From: DAOVRL01 sp964459805
GTDB taxonomy: Bacteria > Planctomycetota > Phycisphaerae > Sedimentisphaerales > Anaerobacaceae
Direction of reading: 5' to 3'
Assembly (NCBI GenBank): GCA_964459805.1
Contig: CAYWOD010000025.1
Span: 1-24,582, forward strand
Length of the DNA: 24,582 nucleotides
Made by a program: the position numbers and the translations under genes. The notes under the pieces were generated by a model. That model searched no databases, was not told the DNA's origin, and saw only the letters and a program-made list of their open reading frames with translations. Below, piece by piece: positions 15,246 to 21,762 of the stretch (position 1 is the stretch's first letter; the number at the start of each line of letters is the position of its first letter).

Positions 15246-16931
15246 TTACGCATTGACGGTGTCTTTTATGTTCAGGAGGTCCTTCATCAGCTCGCCCAAC
15301 TTGGCGGACGAATCGGCCAGGCCGAAGGCATCGTGGAGCTGTTTATAAAGGGCGTACAACTGCTGATAGACTTTGTTGTTTTCGGCGATAGGTTTATAAG
15401 TTCTGTCCTTTATACGGCACATCGCGGCCTGGGCGTCGGCGAAGGTGTCGTAGCCGCCGGGCTGCCTGCCTGCAACGACCGCACCGGCGATGGCGGCGCC
15501 CAGCGCGCAGCTCTGGGCCGAGCGGGATATCTTCATCTCTTTTGCCGTTACGTCGGCGTAAATCTGCATTAGCAGTGGGTTCTTCTCGGCGATTCCGCCG
15601 CAGTTTATTACTTCGCAGACTTCGACGCCGTATTCTTCGAATCTGTTGATGATTGTGAGTGCGCCGAAGGCGGTTGCCTCGATCAGTGCGCGGTATATCT
15701 CTTCGGGCTTTGTGTGGAGTGTCTGGCCGAGCAGCAGGCCTGTGAGTCTCTGGTCGATGAGTATGGTCCTGTTGCCGTTGTTCCAGTCGAGTGCGAGCAG
15801 GCCGGACTGGCCGGGCTTTAGCTTGGCGGCCTTTTCGGTGAGGGCCTCGTGTGAGCCGGCCGATTCGCCGCCCGGGGCGATGTAGTTTACGAACCAGTTG
15901 AAGATGTCGCCGACTGCGGATTGGCCCGCTTCGAGGCCGAAGAAGCCCGGCAGGATGGAGCCATCGACTATGCCGCATATTCCGGGAATGTCCGACAATT
16001 CCTGCGTTGAATCGGCTACGAGCATGTCGCACGTGCTGGTGCCGATTATTTTTACGAGCTTTCCGGGGGCGATACCGGAGCCGACGGCGCCGAGATGGGC
16101 ATCAAAGGCGCCGACCGCAACGGGGATGCCGGGGGTCAGGCCGAGCTTTTGCGCCCATTGGTCGGTGAGATCGCCTGCTTTGGTTTCGACGGTGTAGGTT
16201 TTTTCGTAGAGCCGGTCACGGAGCTCGCCGAGTTTCGGGTCGAGCTTTGCGAGGAAGTCCTTGGCGGGCAGGCCGCCCCATTGGTCGTTGAACATAGCTT
16301 TGTGGCCTGCGGCACAGCGGCTTGCCTTGATTTGATCCGGCTTTTCGGTGCCGGTGAGGACGGCCGGGACATAATCGCAGCATTCGACCCAGGTGTAGGC
16401 GGCGTCGAAGACCTCTGGGTCGGTCCGCAGGCAGTGGAGTATCTTGCTGAACAACCATTCGGACGAATAGGTGCTTCCGCACTTTGCGAGGTATTCGGGG
16501 TGTTCTTTCTCGGCCAGTTGCGTGATTTCTGCTGCTTCTGCGTGGCCGGTGTGGTCCTTCCAGAGCCAGGCGTAGGCGTTCGGATTATCCTTGAACTGGC
16601 CCAGCATGCTCAAGGGTTTGCCGTCTTTATCGACGGGGATCGGTGTGGAGCCTGTTGTGTCAACGCCGATGCCTATGATCCGGCTTGTATCGAAATTCTT
16701 GTCTGTTGCTGTGGCTTGGGCGATTGCCTTTTTGACGGTGACTTCGATACCTTTTATGTAGTCGGCGGGGTTTTGTCTTGCGAGGTTGTGCTCGGCGGGG
16801 TCGAGTATTATGCCGGCGTCGCCTGTTTCGTATTCATAGACCGCTGTGCCTACCTCGTTGCCGTCGGCAACATCGACTATCACGCATCGAACTGAATTCG
16901 TGCCGTAATCCAAGCCAATTGTGTAAGCCAT
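15246..16931 (-). CDS. araB: Ribulokinase AraB (FGGY carbohydrate kinase)
   Basis: A 561-aa cytosolic kinase that phosphorylates L-ribulose to L-ribulose-5-phosphate using ATP. The N-terminal phosphate loop GLDYGTNSVRCVIVD (6-20) is followed by a second conserved DTTGSTPIPVD (91-101). The FGGY catalytic base lies in GAFDAHLGAVG (Asp277). The adenosine-side motif is GTSTCDMLV (297-305), and LDWNNGNRT and NCGGIAEKNPLL follow. The length matches E. coli AraB (566 aa), and the LWKDHTGHAEAAEI stretch is typical of ribulokinases rather than xylulokinases. The start is supported by AGGA about 9 nt before the ATG. It begins 17 bp after the symporter stop, so the two are co-transcribed. Confidence 0.94.
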   Translation of the reverse strand: MAYTIGLDYGTNSVRCVIVDVADGNEVGTAVYEYETGDAGIILDPAEHNLARQNPADYIKGIEVTVKKAIAQATATDKNFDTSRIIGIGVDTTGSTPIPVDKDGKPLSMLGQFKDNPNAYAWLWKDHTGHAEAAEITQLAEKEHPEYLAKCGSTYSSEWLFSKILHCLRTDPEVFDAAYTWVECCDYVPAVLTGTEKPDQIKASRCAAGHKAMFNDQWGGLPAKDFLAKLDPKLGELRDRLYEKTYTVETKAGDLTDQWAQKLGLTPGIPVAVGAFDAHLGAVGSGIAPGKLVKIIGTSTCDMLVADSTQELSDIPGICGIVDGSILPGFFGLEAGQSAVGDIFNWFVNYIAPGGESAGSHEALTEKAAKLKPGQSGLLALDWNNGNRTILIDQRLTGLLLGQTLHTKPEEIYRALIEATAFGALTIINRFEEYGVEVCEVINCGGIAEKNPLLMQIYADVTAKEMKISRSAQSCALGAAIAGAVVAGRQPGGYDTFADAQAAMCRIKDRTYKPIAENNKVYQQLYALYKQLHDAFGLADSSAKLGELMKDLLNIKDTVNA

Positions 16932-16948
16932 ATTGGTCTATCCTATGT

Positions 16949-18598
16949 TCAAAAACCTCTGAAGTAGATATAAGCCGTCAGAATGAGGAGAAGGACGATT
17001 ACCGAATTGATAACATCCCATTTGTTCCAACTGGCCCTCGACTTTTCTTTGTCCTTGGCGGCGGTTGTGGCATAGGTCAGGCCCTCGATTTGCTCTGGGG
17101 AGGGTTTTTTTGTCAGCAGGCTGACCACAACGATCAATACCGTGCAGACAGCAAAGAGGATCAGGCAGAAATACAGGAAATTGACGTTTGCAAAGCCGTG
17201 CAGGAAAGTACCTTCGAGGTGGCTTTTGGCGACCTCTGCTGCCAGACGGGCCATACCGATAATGGAGCCACCGACGAGACCGGCCATACATCCGGCCGCG
17301 TTAACACGTTTGATGAACACGCCGAGAAAGAAGACAGCGAAGATGGGCGGGGCGATATATGCCTGGACGCTCTGCAGATAGACATACAGGGAGCCTGAGA
17401 CGTATTTCATAAAAGGTATCCAAAGCAGTCCGAGGGCAACCATCGCAGCAGTCGCGGTTCGGCCAACCCAGACCAGCGTCGATTCCGAGGAATCGGGCTT
17501 TATCTTTTTATAGATGTCGATCGTGAACAACGTCGAACACGAATTGAAGACCGATGAGAGCGAGCTCATCAGCGCAGCGAGCAGACCGCCGACTACAAGG
17601 CCGCGAAGGCCCATAGGCAGCAGCTCACGCACCATCAGCGGAAAGGCTTGGTTTGACTCACCAGGCTCGAGAATTACGCTATCCAGCTTGCCGGTCTTTG
17701 CCAGGGCGTAGGCGATCATTCCCGGTACGATGAACAACAAGACGGGAGTGAGTTTCAAATAGCTTGCGAAGATCGTACCTCGTCGGGCGGTCTTTTCGTC
17801 GGGGGCGGCCAGTGTTCTCTGGACGATATACTGGTCGGTGCACCAATACCACATTCCGACGATTGGTGCCGCAAAGAGCATACCGAACCAGGGGAAGTTT
17901 GGGTCATCAATGGGCTTCCAGAGGTTGAACATTTCGCTGCCGCAGACTTCTTTCAATTGGCCCCACCCGCCGAGCTTTTGCAGGCCGATGATAGTGACCA
18001 CGGCCGAGCCGGCGATAAGGACGACGGTTTGCATGGCGTCGGTATAGACGACGGCCTTGAGGCCGCCGAGGACCGTGTATATACCGGTAAAGACAACGAC
18101 AAGAATCGCACCGAGCCAGAAGTTGCTCATCCAGGGCAGGAGGTCCTGCTGGAAGAGGGTCTTGAAGACGATTCCTCCGGCGAACAGTGCGACGGAGACC
18201 TTGGTGAATATGTATGCGACGAGGCTGACCAGAGACAGGAACCATCTTGCGGCGGGTGAATAGCGTCTTTCGAGGAACTCGGGCATAGTAAAGACCGCGC
18301 TGCGAGAATAGAACGGCACCAGCACCCAGCCGAGGACCAAAAGGCACCAGGCATGCAGTTCGTAGTGGGCCATTGCGACGCCGCTGTCTGCGCCGGCGCC
18401 TGCCAGGCCGACGAGGTGTTCCGAACCGATGTTGGAGGCGAACAGCGATGCTCCAATTACGAACCAGCCGACGTGCCGGCCTGCGAGGAAGTAATCGGCC
18501 GACGACCTCTGCCGCTGCCTGATTACCCACACTGCGATGCCCATGACTACGGCAAAATACAAAGCTATCACAATCCAGTCTAACGCCGCAAAACCCAT
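16949..18598 (-). CDS. Sodium:solute symporter (SGLT type), predicted pentose importer
   Basis: A 549-aa inner-membrane protein of the SSS family with about 13-14 hydrophobic segments (LeuT fold, Na+-coupled). The sugar-transporter signature in TM1 is SNIGSEHLVGLAG (55-67), and the Na2-site segment is ALMSSLSSVFNSCSTLFTIDIYKK near 340-363 (shown here in broken form as ALMSSLSS / VFNSCSTLF / TIDIYKK). These match SGLT-like sugar symporters better than proline or acetate members. A long hydrophilic loop before the final helix (about 515-530) is lysine-rich. The ATG follows AAAGGTG at normal spacing, and a promoter candidate lies at 18654-18681. It is the first gene of the operon, so import and catabolism share control. 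The substrate, probably L-arabinose, is inferred from the neighbours. Confidence 0.9.
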   Translation of the reverse strand: MGFAALDWIVIALYFAVVMGIAVWVIRQRQRSSADYFLAGRHVGWFVIGASLFASNIGSEHLVGLAGAGADSGVAMAHYELHAWCLLVLGWVLVPFYSRSAVFTMPEFLERRYSPAARWFLSLVSLVAYIFTKVSVALFAGGIVFKTLFQQDLLPWMSNFWLGAILVVVFTGIYTVLGGLKAVVYTDAMQTVVLIAGSAVVTIIGLQKLGGWGQLKEVCGSEMFNLWKPIDDPNFPWFGMLFAAPIVGMWYWCTDQYIVQRTLAAPDEKTARRGTIFASYLKLTPVLLFIVPGMIAYALAKTGKLDSVILEPGESNQAFPLMVRELLPMGLRGLVVGGLLAALMSSLSSVFNSCSTLFTIDIYKKIKPDSSESTLVWVGRTATAAMVALGLLWIPFMKYVSGSLYVYLQSVQAYIAPPIFAVFFLGVFIKRVNAAGCMAGLVGGSIIGMARLAAEVAKSHLEGTFLHGFANVNFLYFCLILFAVCTVLIVVVSLLTKKPSPEQIEGLTYATTAAKDKEKSRASWNKWDVINSVIVLLLILTAYIYFRGF

Positions 18599-18653
18599 TT
18601 TTCACCTTTCCACATAAGTCCTTGAGAGACGATTTTTAGCTCTGATTGTCACG

Positions 18654-18681
18654 ATTTTACCGGCATAGTGGTTCCTTTCAA
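18654..18681 (-). promoter_or_regulatory. Sigma70-type promoter candidate for the arabinose operon
   Basis: Read on the minus strand: TTGAAA (18676-18681), a 16-bp spacer and TAAAAT (18654-18659), each 5 of 6 to consensus. Transcription would start about 45-50 nt before the symporter ATG. A second TTGACG box lies further upstream without a good -10. No regulator gene is adjacent, and I could not identify an operator. Confidence 0.5.
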
Positions 18682-18863
18682 GTGTGGTTTTGCCAAATTT
18701 GGGTTTTTCCGTCAAGGTTGTGCCCGGCGAAGATTCGCGGACCGGCTGCAAAACATACCTGGTGGGAGGCGATTTTTTGAATTCTTCGGTATTACGGCCG
18801 GTTTTTCTGCCGATTATATTGTTGTAGTCTCGAAGCATAAGAGATACTGAAGGAGATAAGTCG

Positions 18864-19322
18864 ATGAGAGCGAATAAGAGCATGTTTGGCATCGTGGCGG
18901 GCGTGATTGTGGGCGTGAGCGTGGTTTGGTATTGCACGTCAATTGAGGGAAGTGACAGGACTTATAAGATCAGGCCTGAAATTAGGCATGAAATAAGGCT
19001 GCCGGAATACAGAACGGACGCGGCCCGTGCGATTGATGCCTACGAGCGCTTGATCGAGCGATATATGACCTTGACCGAGAGGAATTTGAGCGGTCTTAAG
19101 GTGGATATGAGCAGCGTTGCGAAGATGCTGGAATCTATAGACGGCAAGCTGACGGGTCTTTCGACAAGAATGTCAAGGATCGAGCATGCTCTCGGGATCG
19201 AGCCGCCTGAGAAACCCGGCCCGACGAACCCCAGGCCGAAGACAGACGACCGTGATGATCAAGCCGGTTTGAAAAGCAGCAGCGATATATTAGATGAGGT
19301 GCGCAAAGACGAGGGGGACTGA
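18864..19322 (+). CDS. Small single-pass membrane coiled-coil protein, unknown function
   Basis: A 152-aa protein with no recognised family. It has an excellent Shine-Dalgarno (AAGGAG, 8 nt from the ATG), which supports it as a real gene. One N-terminal membrane segment (about 7-25, GIVAGVIVGVSVVWYC) would anchor it. Residues about 55-112 form a probable amphipathic coiled coil (YERLIERYMTLTERNLSG ... LSTRMSRIEHALG). The tail from 113 on is proline- and charge-rich and likely disordered. It is transcribed divergently from the arabinose operon and converges with the zinc-ribbon gene 28 bp away. A scaffold or tether role in the envelope is possible, but nothing in the sequence names it. Confidence 0.7.
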   Translation: MRANKSMFGIVAGVIVGVSVVWYCTSIEGSDRTYKIRPEIRHEIRLPEYRTDAARAIDAYERLIERYMTLTERNLSGLKVDMSSVAKMLESIDGKLTGLSTRMSRIEHALGIEPPEKPGPTNPRPKTDDRDDQAGLKSSSDILDEVRKDEGD

Positions 19323-19350
19323 CGGTCGCTGTGAGGATAATGCGTCCATT

Positions 19351-19551
19351 TCAGCCGTATGTCTTGCCGGCCTCGTCAACATAAATAGAGCCTTTTGCAT
19401 GCTTAACTGTCTCGGTTGCCTTTGGCACTTCTTCCAACTTGGGGATTTTGAATAGCTTGCGGCATTTCGGACATCTTATTCGCCTGTCGGCCGCGGCGGC
19501 GGTGAGGCGCCAACGATTGCCGCATCCAGGACATTGAGCGATAATCTCCAT
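19351..19551 (-). CDS. Small zinc-ribbon protein (MJ0042-like)
   Basis: A 66-aa protein from the ATG at 19551. A longer frame starting at 19605 exists, but the inner start has a strong AAGGGGG Shine-Dalgarno and begins directly with MEIIAQCPGCG. Two CxxC knuckles (Cys7/Cys10 and Cys27/Cys30) separated by 16 residues define a zinc ribbon like the MJ0042 motif, followed by LFKIPK. The remaining 30 residues (EEVPKATETVKHAKGSIYVDEAGKTYG) have no recognised domain. MJ0042-type ribbons are common at the N-termini of Planctomycetota and delta-proteobacterial proteins; a stand-alone copy might bind nucleic acid or protein. Function unknown. Confidence 0.72.
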   Translation of the reverse strand: MEIIAQCPGCGNRWRLTAAAADRRIRCPKCRKLFKIPKLEEVPKATETVKHAKGSIYVDEAGKTYG

Positions 19552-19757
19552 TATCAGCCCCCTTTCCAAGAGCCATATACTAAAGTTCGCAGGCAATTCA
19601 AACACAAATTTTAGCTCCCCCTCAGGCGATGTCCATCATAAATCTTCCATCAAAGCTCCCACGGTGCCAAATCATCTTCTCCCATCTATCCTCCCGATTT
19701 GAATTTGTTTCGCGTTTCCACCACGAGGTGTCCTGTGGAGCAATTCGTATTTTGATT

Positions 19758-19782
19758 TTTCGTCCCGATTTTCGGGACGAAA
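19758..19782. repeat. Perfect 11-bp inverted repeat
   Basis: TTTCGTCCCGA and TCGGGACGAAA form a perfect 11-bp stem around a TTT loop. It lies between divergent genes, so it is not placed as a terminator. It could be a dimeric operator or a member of the dispersed CCCGA-type palindromes. Confidence 0.75.
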
Positions 19783-19787
19783 TTTAC

Positions 19788-19816
19788 TTGCCTTTCCCGG
19801 TCACCTCCGCTAACAT
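19788..19816 (+). promoter_or_regulatory. Weak promoter candidate for the restriction-modification locus
   Basis: TTGCCT (19788-19793), 17-bp spacer, TAACAT (19811-19816); each box is only 4 of 6 to consensus. It directly follows the 11-bp palindrome and precedes the remnant gene and mod. Position and spacing are its main support. Confidence 0.3.
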
Positions 19817-19834
19817 TTACCCCAACCTAATCTT

Positions 19835-20011
19835 ATGAAAAAGCTGTTGGGAAACAGAAAAATGACGACGAAATTACCGGCCATAATAGACAATCGCAGC
19901 AGTAACACCCTATTGCAGGCCCTTCAAAAGCTCCTACCCAACCTACAAAAGATGGATATTGCTTTCCCGTCTCTGACAATATTACTAAATCCTCAAGAAG
20001 AACGCCAATAA
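19835..20011 (+). pseudogene. N-terminal remnant of a PLD/helicase-type gene of the restriction locus
   Basis: A short plus-strand frame (58 codons from the ATG at 19835; an in-frame ATG at 19862 is equally good) encodes KLPAIIDNRSSN followed by TLLQALQKLLPNLQKMDIA and then unrelated residues to a TAA. I recall this pattern, normally continued by TG.FEIGSLLAL, as the N-terminus of large (about 1000 aa) PLD-nuclease/SNF2-type helicases encoded just upstream of this same type of mod gene. Homology seems to stop abruptly after about 43 residues, which implies an internal deletion of nearly the whole gene. No Shine-Dalgarno is obvious. The alternative is a genuine small ORF or a leader peptide. 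The family match is from memory. Confidence 0.5.
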
Positions 20012-20088
20012 CCATTGACAATCTCGGTTTTCGTGCCCATAATCCCCTGAAAGCTGGTAATACCGTTATACGAGAATTCGGAGGCCCT

Positions 20089-21723
20089 ATGGCGACCTTG
20101 AATTTCAAAGGAAAACCTTTCGTCCAAAACTACCACCTCCAGGTCAAGTACCACCAGCTAATACCCCGCAAGAACAAGTCCCTCACCAAAAAGGTTTCCC
20201 TCCACGACAACCTCATCATCCACGGCGACAATCTAAAGGCCTTGAAAGCCCTGTTGCCGACTTACGCTGGCAAAATAAAGTGCATCTACATCGACCCGCC
20301 TTACAACACCGGAAACGAAAAATGGATCTATAACGACAACGTCAACTCCCCAATGATGCAGGACTGGCTCGGAAAAATCGTCGATAAAGAAGACCTCACC
20401 CGCCACGACAAATGGCTCTGCATCATGATGCCGAGATTGAAACTACTGCGAGAACTGCTGACCGAAGACGGTGTCATTTTCGTGTCGATCGACGACAATG
20501 AACAGTATCGCTTGCGCGCCATCATGGACCAAATCTTCGGTGAAGACAACTTCGTTGCTCAGGTCATCTGGCAGAAAGTGTATAGCCCGAGGATGGATGC
20601 GAAGGGCTACAGTATGGACCACGACTACATTCTCGCGTATCGGCGGTCAGATGAGTACTGTGTTACCCCGGTTCCTTTCGAACAAAATCGTGCACAGTTC
20701 ACGGAGCTGGATCAGCCAACGCAACAGTACTACCGAAGAAGGTCCTTGCGCAAGGAGGGAAAGAATTCCCGAAGGGCGGATCGTCCCAATCTTTTCTATC
20801 CTCTGAAGGCGCCAGATGGTACGGACGTACTACCTATTCGCCCCGATGGGTCCGAAGGTTGCTGGCGATGGGCTTCCCCCAGATATGAGAATGCCAAATC
20901 TGAAAACCTTGTTGAGTGGGTAAAAGCTCCGGATGCGTGGCAGGTTTACGTCAAGCAGTTCTACAACGAGCACGCTACTCGGCCTCCCAGCACCATGTGG
21001 CTTCACTCGGAAGTAGGCCACAACCACGAGGCCAACGAAGAAGTCAAGGCGATCCTCGGCGCATCCGTTTTCGCAAATCCAAAACCCGTAAGGCTAATAA
21101 AGCATATTATCGCGCTGACCACCAATGACGAAGATGAGGACATAGTCCTCGATTCCTTCGCAGGCTCAGGGACTACCGCCCATGCTGTACTGGCAATGAA
21201 TGCGGAAGACGGCGGCGATCGGCGTTTCATTTTGGCTGAGTGCGAGGACTATGCAGACAAGATAACCGCCGACCGCGTCCGCCGTGTCATAAAGGGCATC
21301 CCAAAGGCAAAAGATGAAAACCTGCGAAAAGGCCTTGGCGGCTCGTTCAGTTACTTCGACCTCGGTCCCCCCATCGAGATGGAGAGTATCCTCTCCGGCG
21401 ATAATTTCCCGTCGTATATGGAGCTTGCCCGGTACGTATTTTATACGGCCACCGGCGAGGAATTCGACCCAGAGGCCGTTGATGAAAAGAAGAACTTCAT
21501 TGGCCAAAGCGCCCAATATCTCGTCTATCTCTTTTATAAACCCGACATCGACTACCTTAAATCGACCGCCCTGACCCTTGACCGCGCCAAGGCCCTCGGA
21601 CCATACAAAAAGAAACGCCGTCTCGTCTTCGCACCCACAAAATATCTCGACCAGGAACACTTAGACGAATTGAGGATTGACTTCGCACAACTGCCCTTTG
21701 AAATCTACCAACTCGTCAAATAA
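20089..21723 (+). CDS. mod: Type III-like DNA methyltransferase (Mod), beta-class N6-adenine
   Basis: A 544-aa site-specific DNA methyltransferase that should transfer methyl from S-adenosylmethionine to adenine and supply sequence recognition to Res. The catalytic motif IV DPPYNTG (69-75) comes before the AdoMet-binding motif I DSFAGSGTT (355-363), the beta-class order of Type III Mods. The N-terminus (NFKGKPFVQNYHLQVKYHQL) and IHGDNLKALKALLPTYAGK are typical of this subgroup. The central region, about 165-320, is the probable target-recognition domain and is the most divergent part. The start is fixed by GGAGG 4 nt before the ATG, although the frame is open further upstream. It is followed 39 bp later by res. 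No frameshift or simple-sequence tract for phase variation is visible. The recognition site cannot be predicted. Confidence 0.92.
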   Translation: MATLNFKGKPFVQNYHLQVKYHQLIPRKNKSLTKKVSLHDNLIIHGDNLKALKALLPTYAGKIKCIYIDPPYNTGNEKWIYNDNVNSPMMQDWLGKIVDKEDLTRHDKWLCIMMPRLKLLRELLTEDGVIFVSIDDNEQYRLRAIMDQIFGEDNFVAQVIWQKVYSPRMDAKGYSMDHDYILAYRRSDEYCVTPVPFEQNRAQFTELDQPTQQYYRRRSLRKEGKNSRRADRPNLFYPLKAPDGTDVLPIRPDGSEGCWRWASPRYENAKSENLVEWVKAPDAWQVYVKQFYNEHATRPPSTMWLHSEVGHNHEANEEVKAILGASVFANPKPVRLIKHIIALTTNDEDEDIVLDSFAGSGTTAHAVLAMNAEDGGDRRFILAECEDYADKITADRVRRVIKGIPKAKDENLRKGLGGSFSYFDLGPPIEMESILSGDNFPSYMELARYVFYTATGEEFDPEAVDEKKNFIGQSAQYLVYLFYKPDIDYLKSTALTLDRAKALGPYKKKRRLVFAPTKYLDQEHLDELRIDFAQLPFEIYQLVK

Positions 21724-21730
21724 GGGTTAG

Positions 21731-21750
21731 CCCTCAGGCCTGCCTGGGGG
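21731..21750 (+). promoter_or_regulatory. mod-res intercistronic hairpin, possible translational control of res
   Basis: CCCTCAGGC and GCCTGGGGG form a 9-position stem (one T-G wobble) around CT in the 39-bp gap. A competing small hairpin (AGGG-TTAG-CCCT, 21723-21734) uses the left arm. The only G-rich tract near the res start (21746-21750) is in the stem, so pairing may lower res translation. This is inference. Confidence 0.4.
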
Positions 21751-21762
21751 TCATAAAGAATA

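Larger units (their letters stand above)
19606..19834. other. Divergent intergenic region upstream of the restriction locus
   Basis: No gene is supported here. A 69-codon plus-strand frame (19629-19838) has no Shine-Dalgarno and reads through the palindrome at 19758, so I do not call it. The region holds that palindrome and a weak promoter candidate for the restriction locus. Confidence 0.6.

Noticed and set aside
18602..18937. 111-codon minus-strand open frame overlapping the membrane coiled-coil gene start
   Set aside because: It overlaps the well-supported start and Shine-Dalgarno of the 18864 gene and covers the arabinose promoter region; no motif supports it.
19833..20108. 91-codon minus-strand open frame upstream of mod
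   Set aside because: It overlaps the mod start and the helicase remnant, has no Shine-Dalgarno and no recognisable family.
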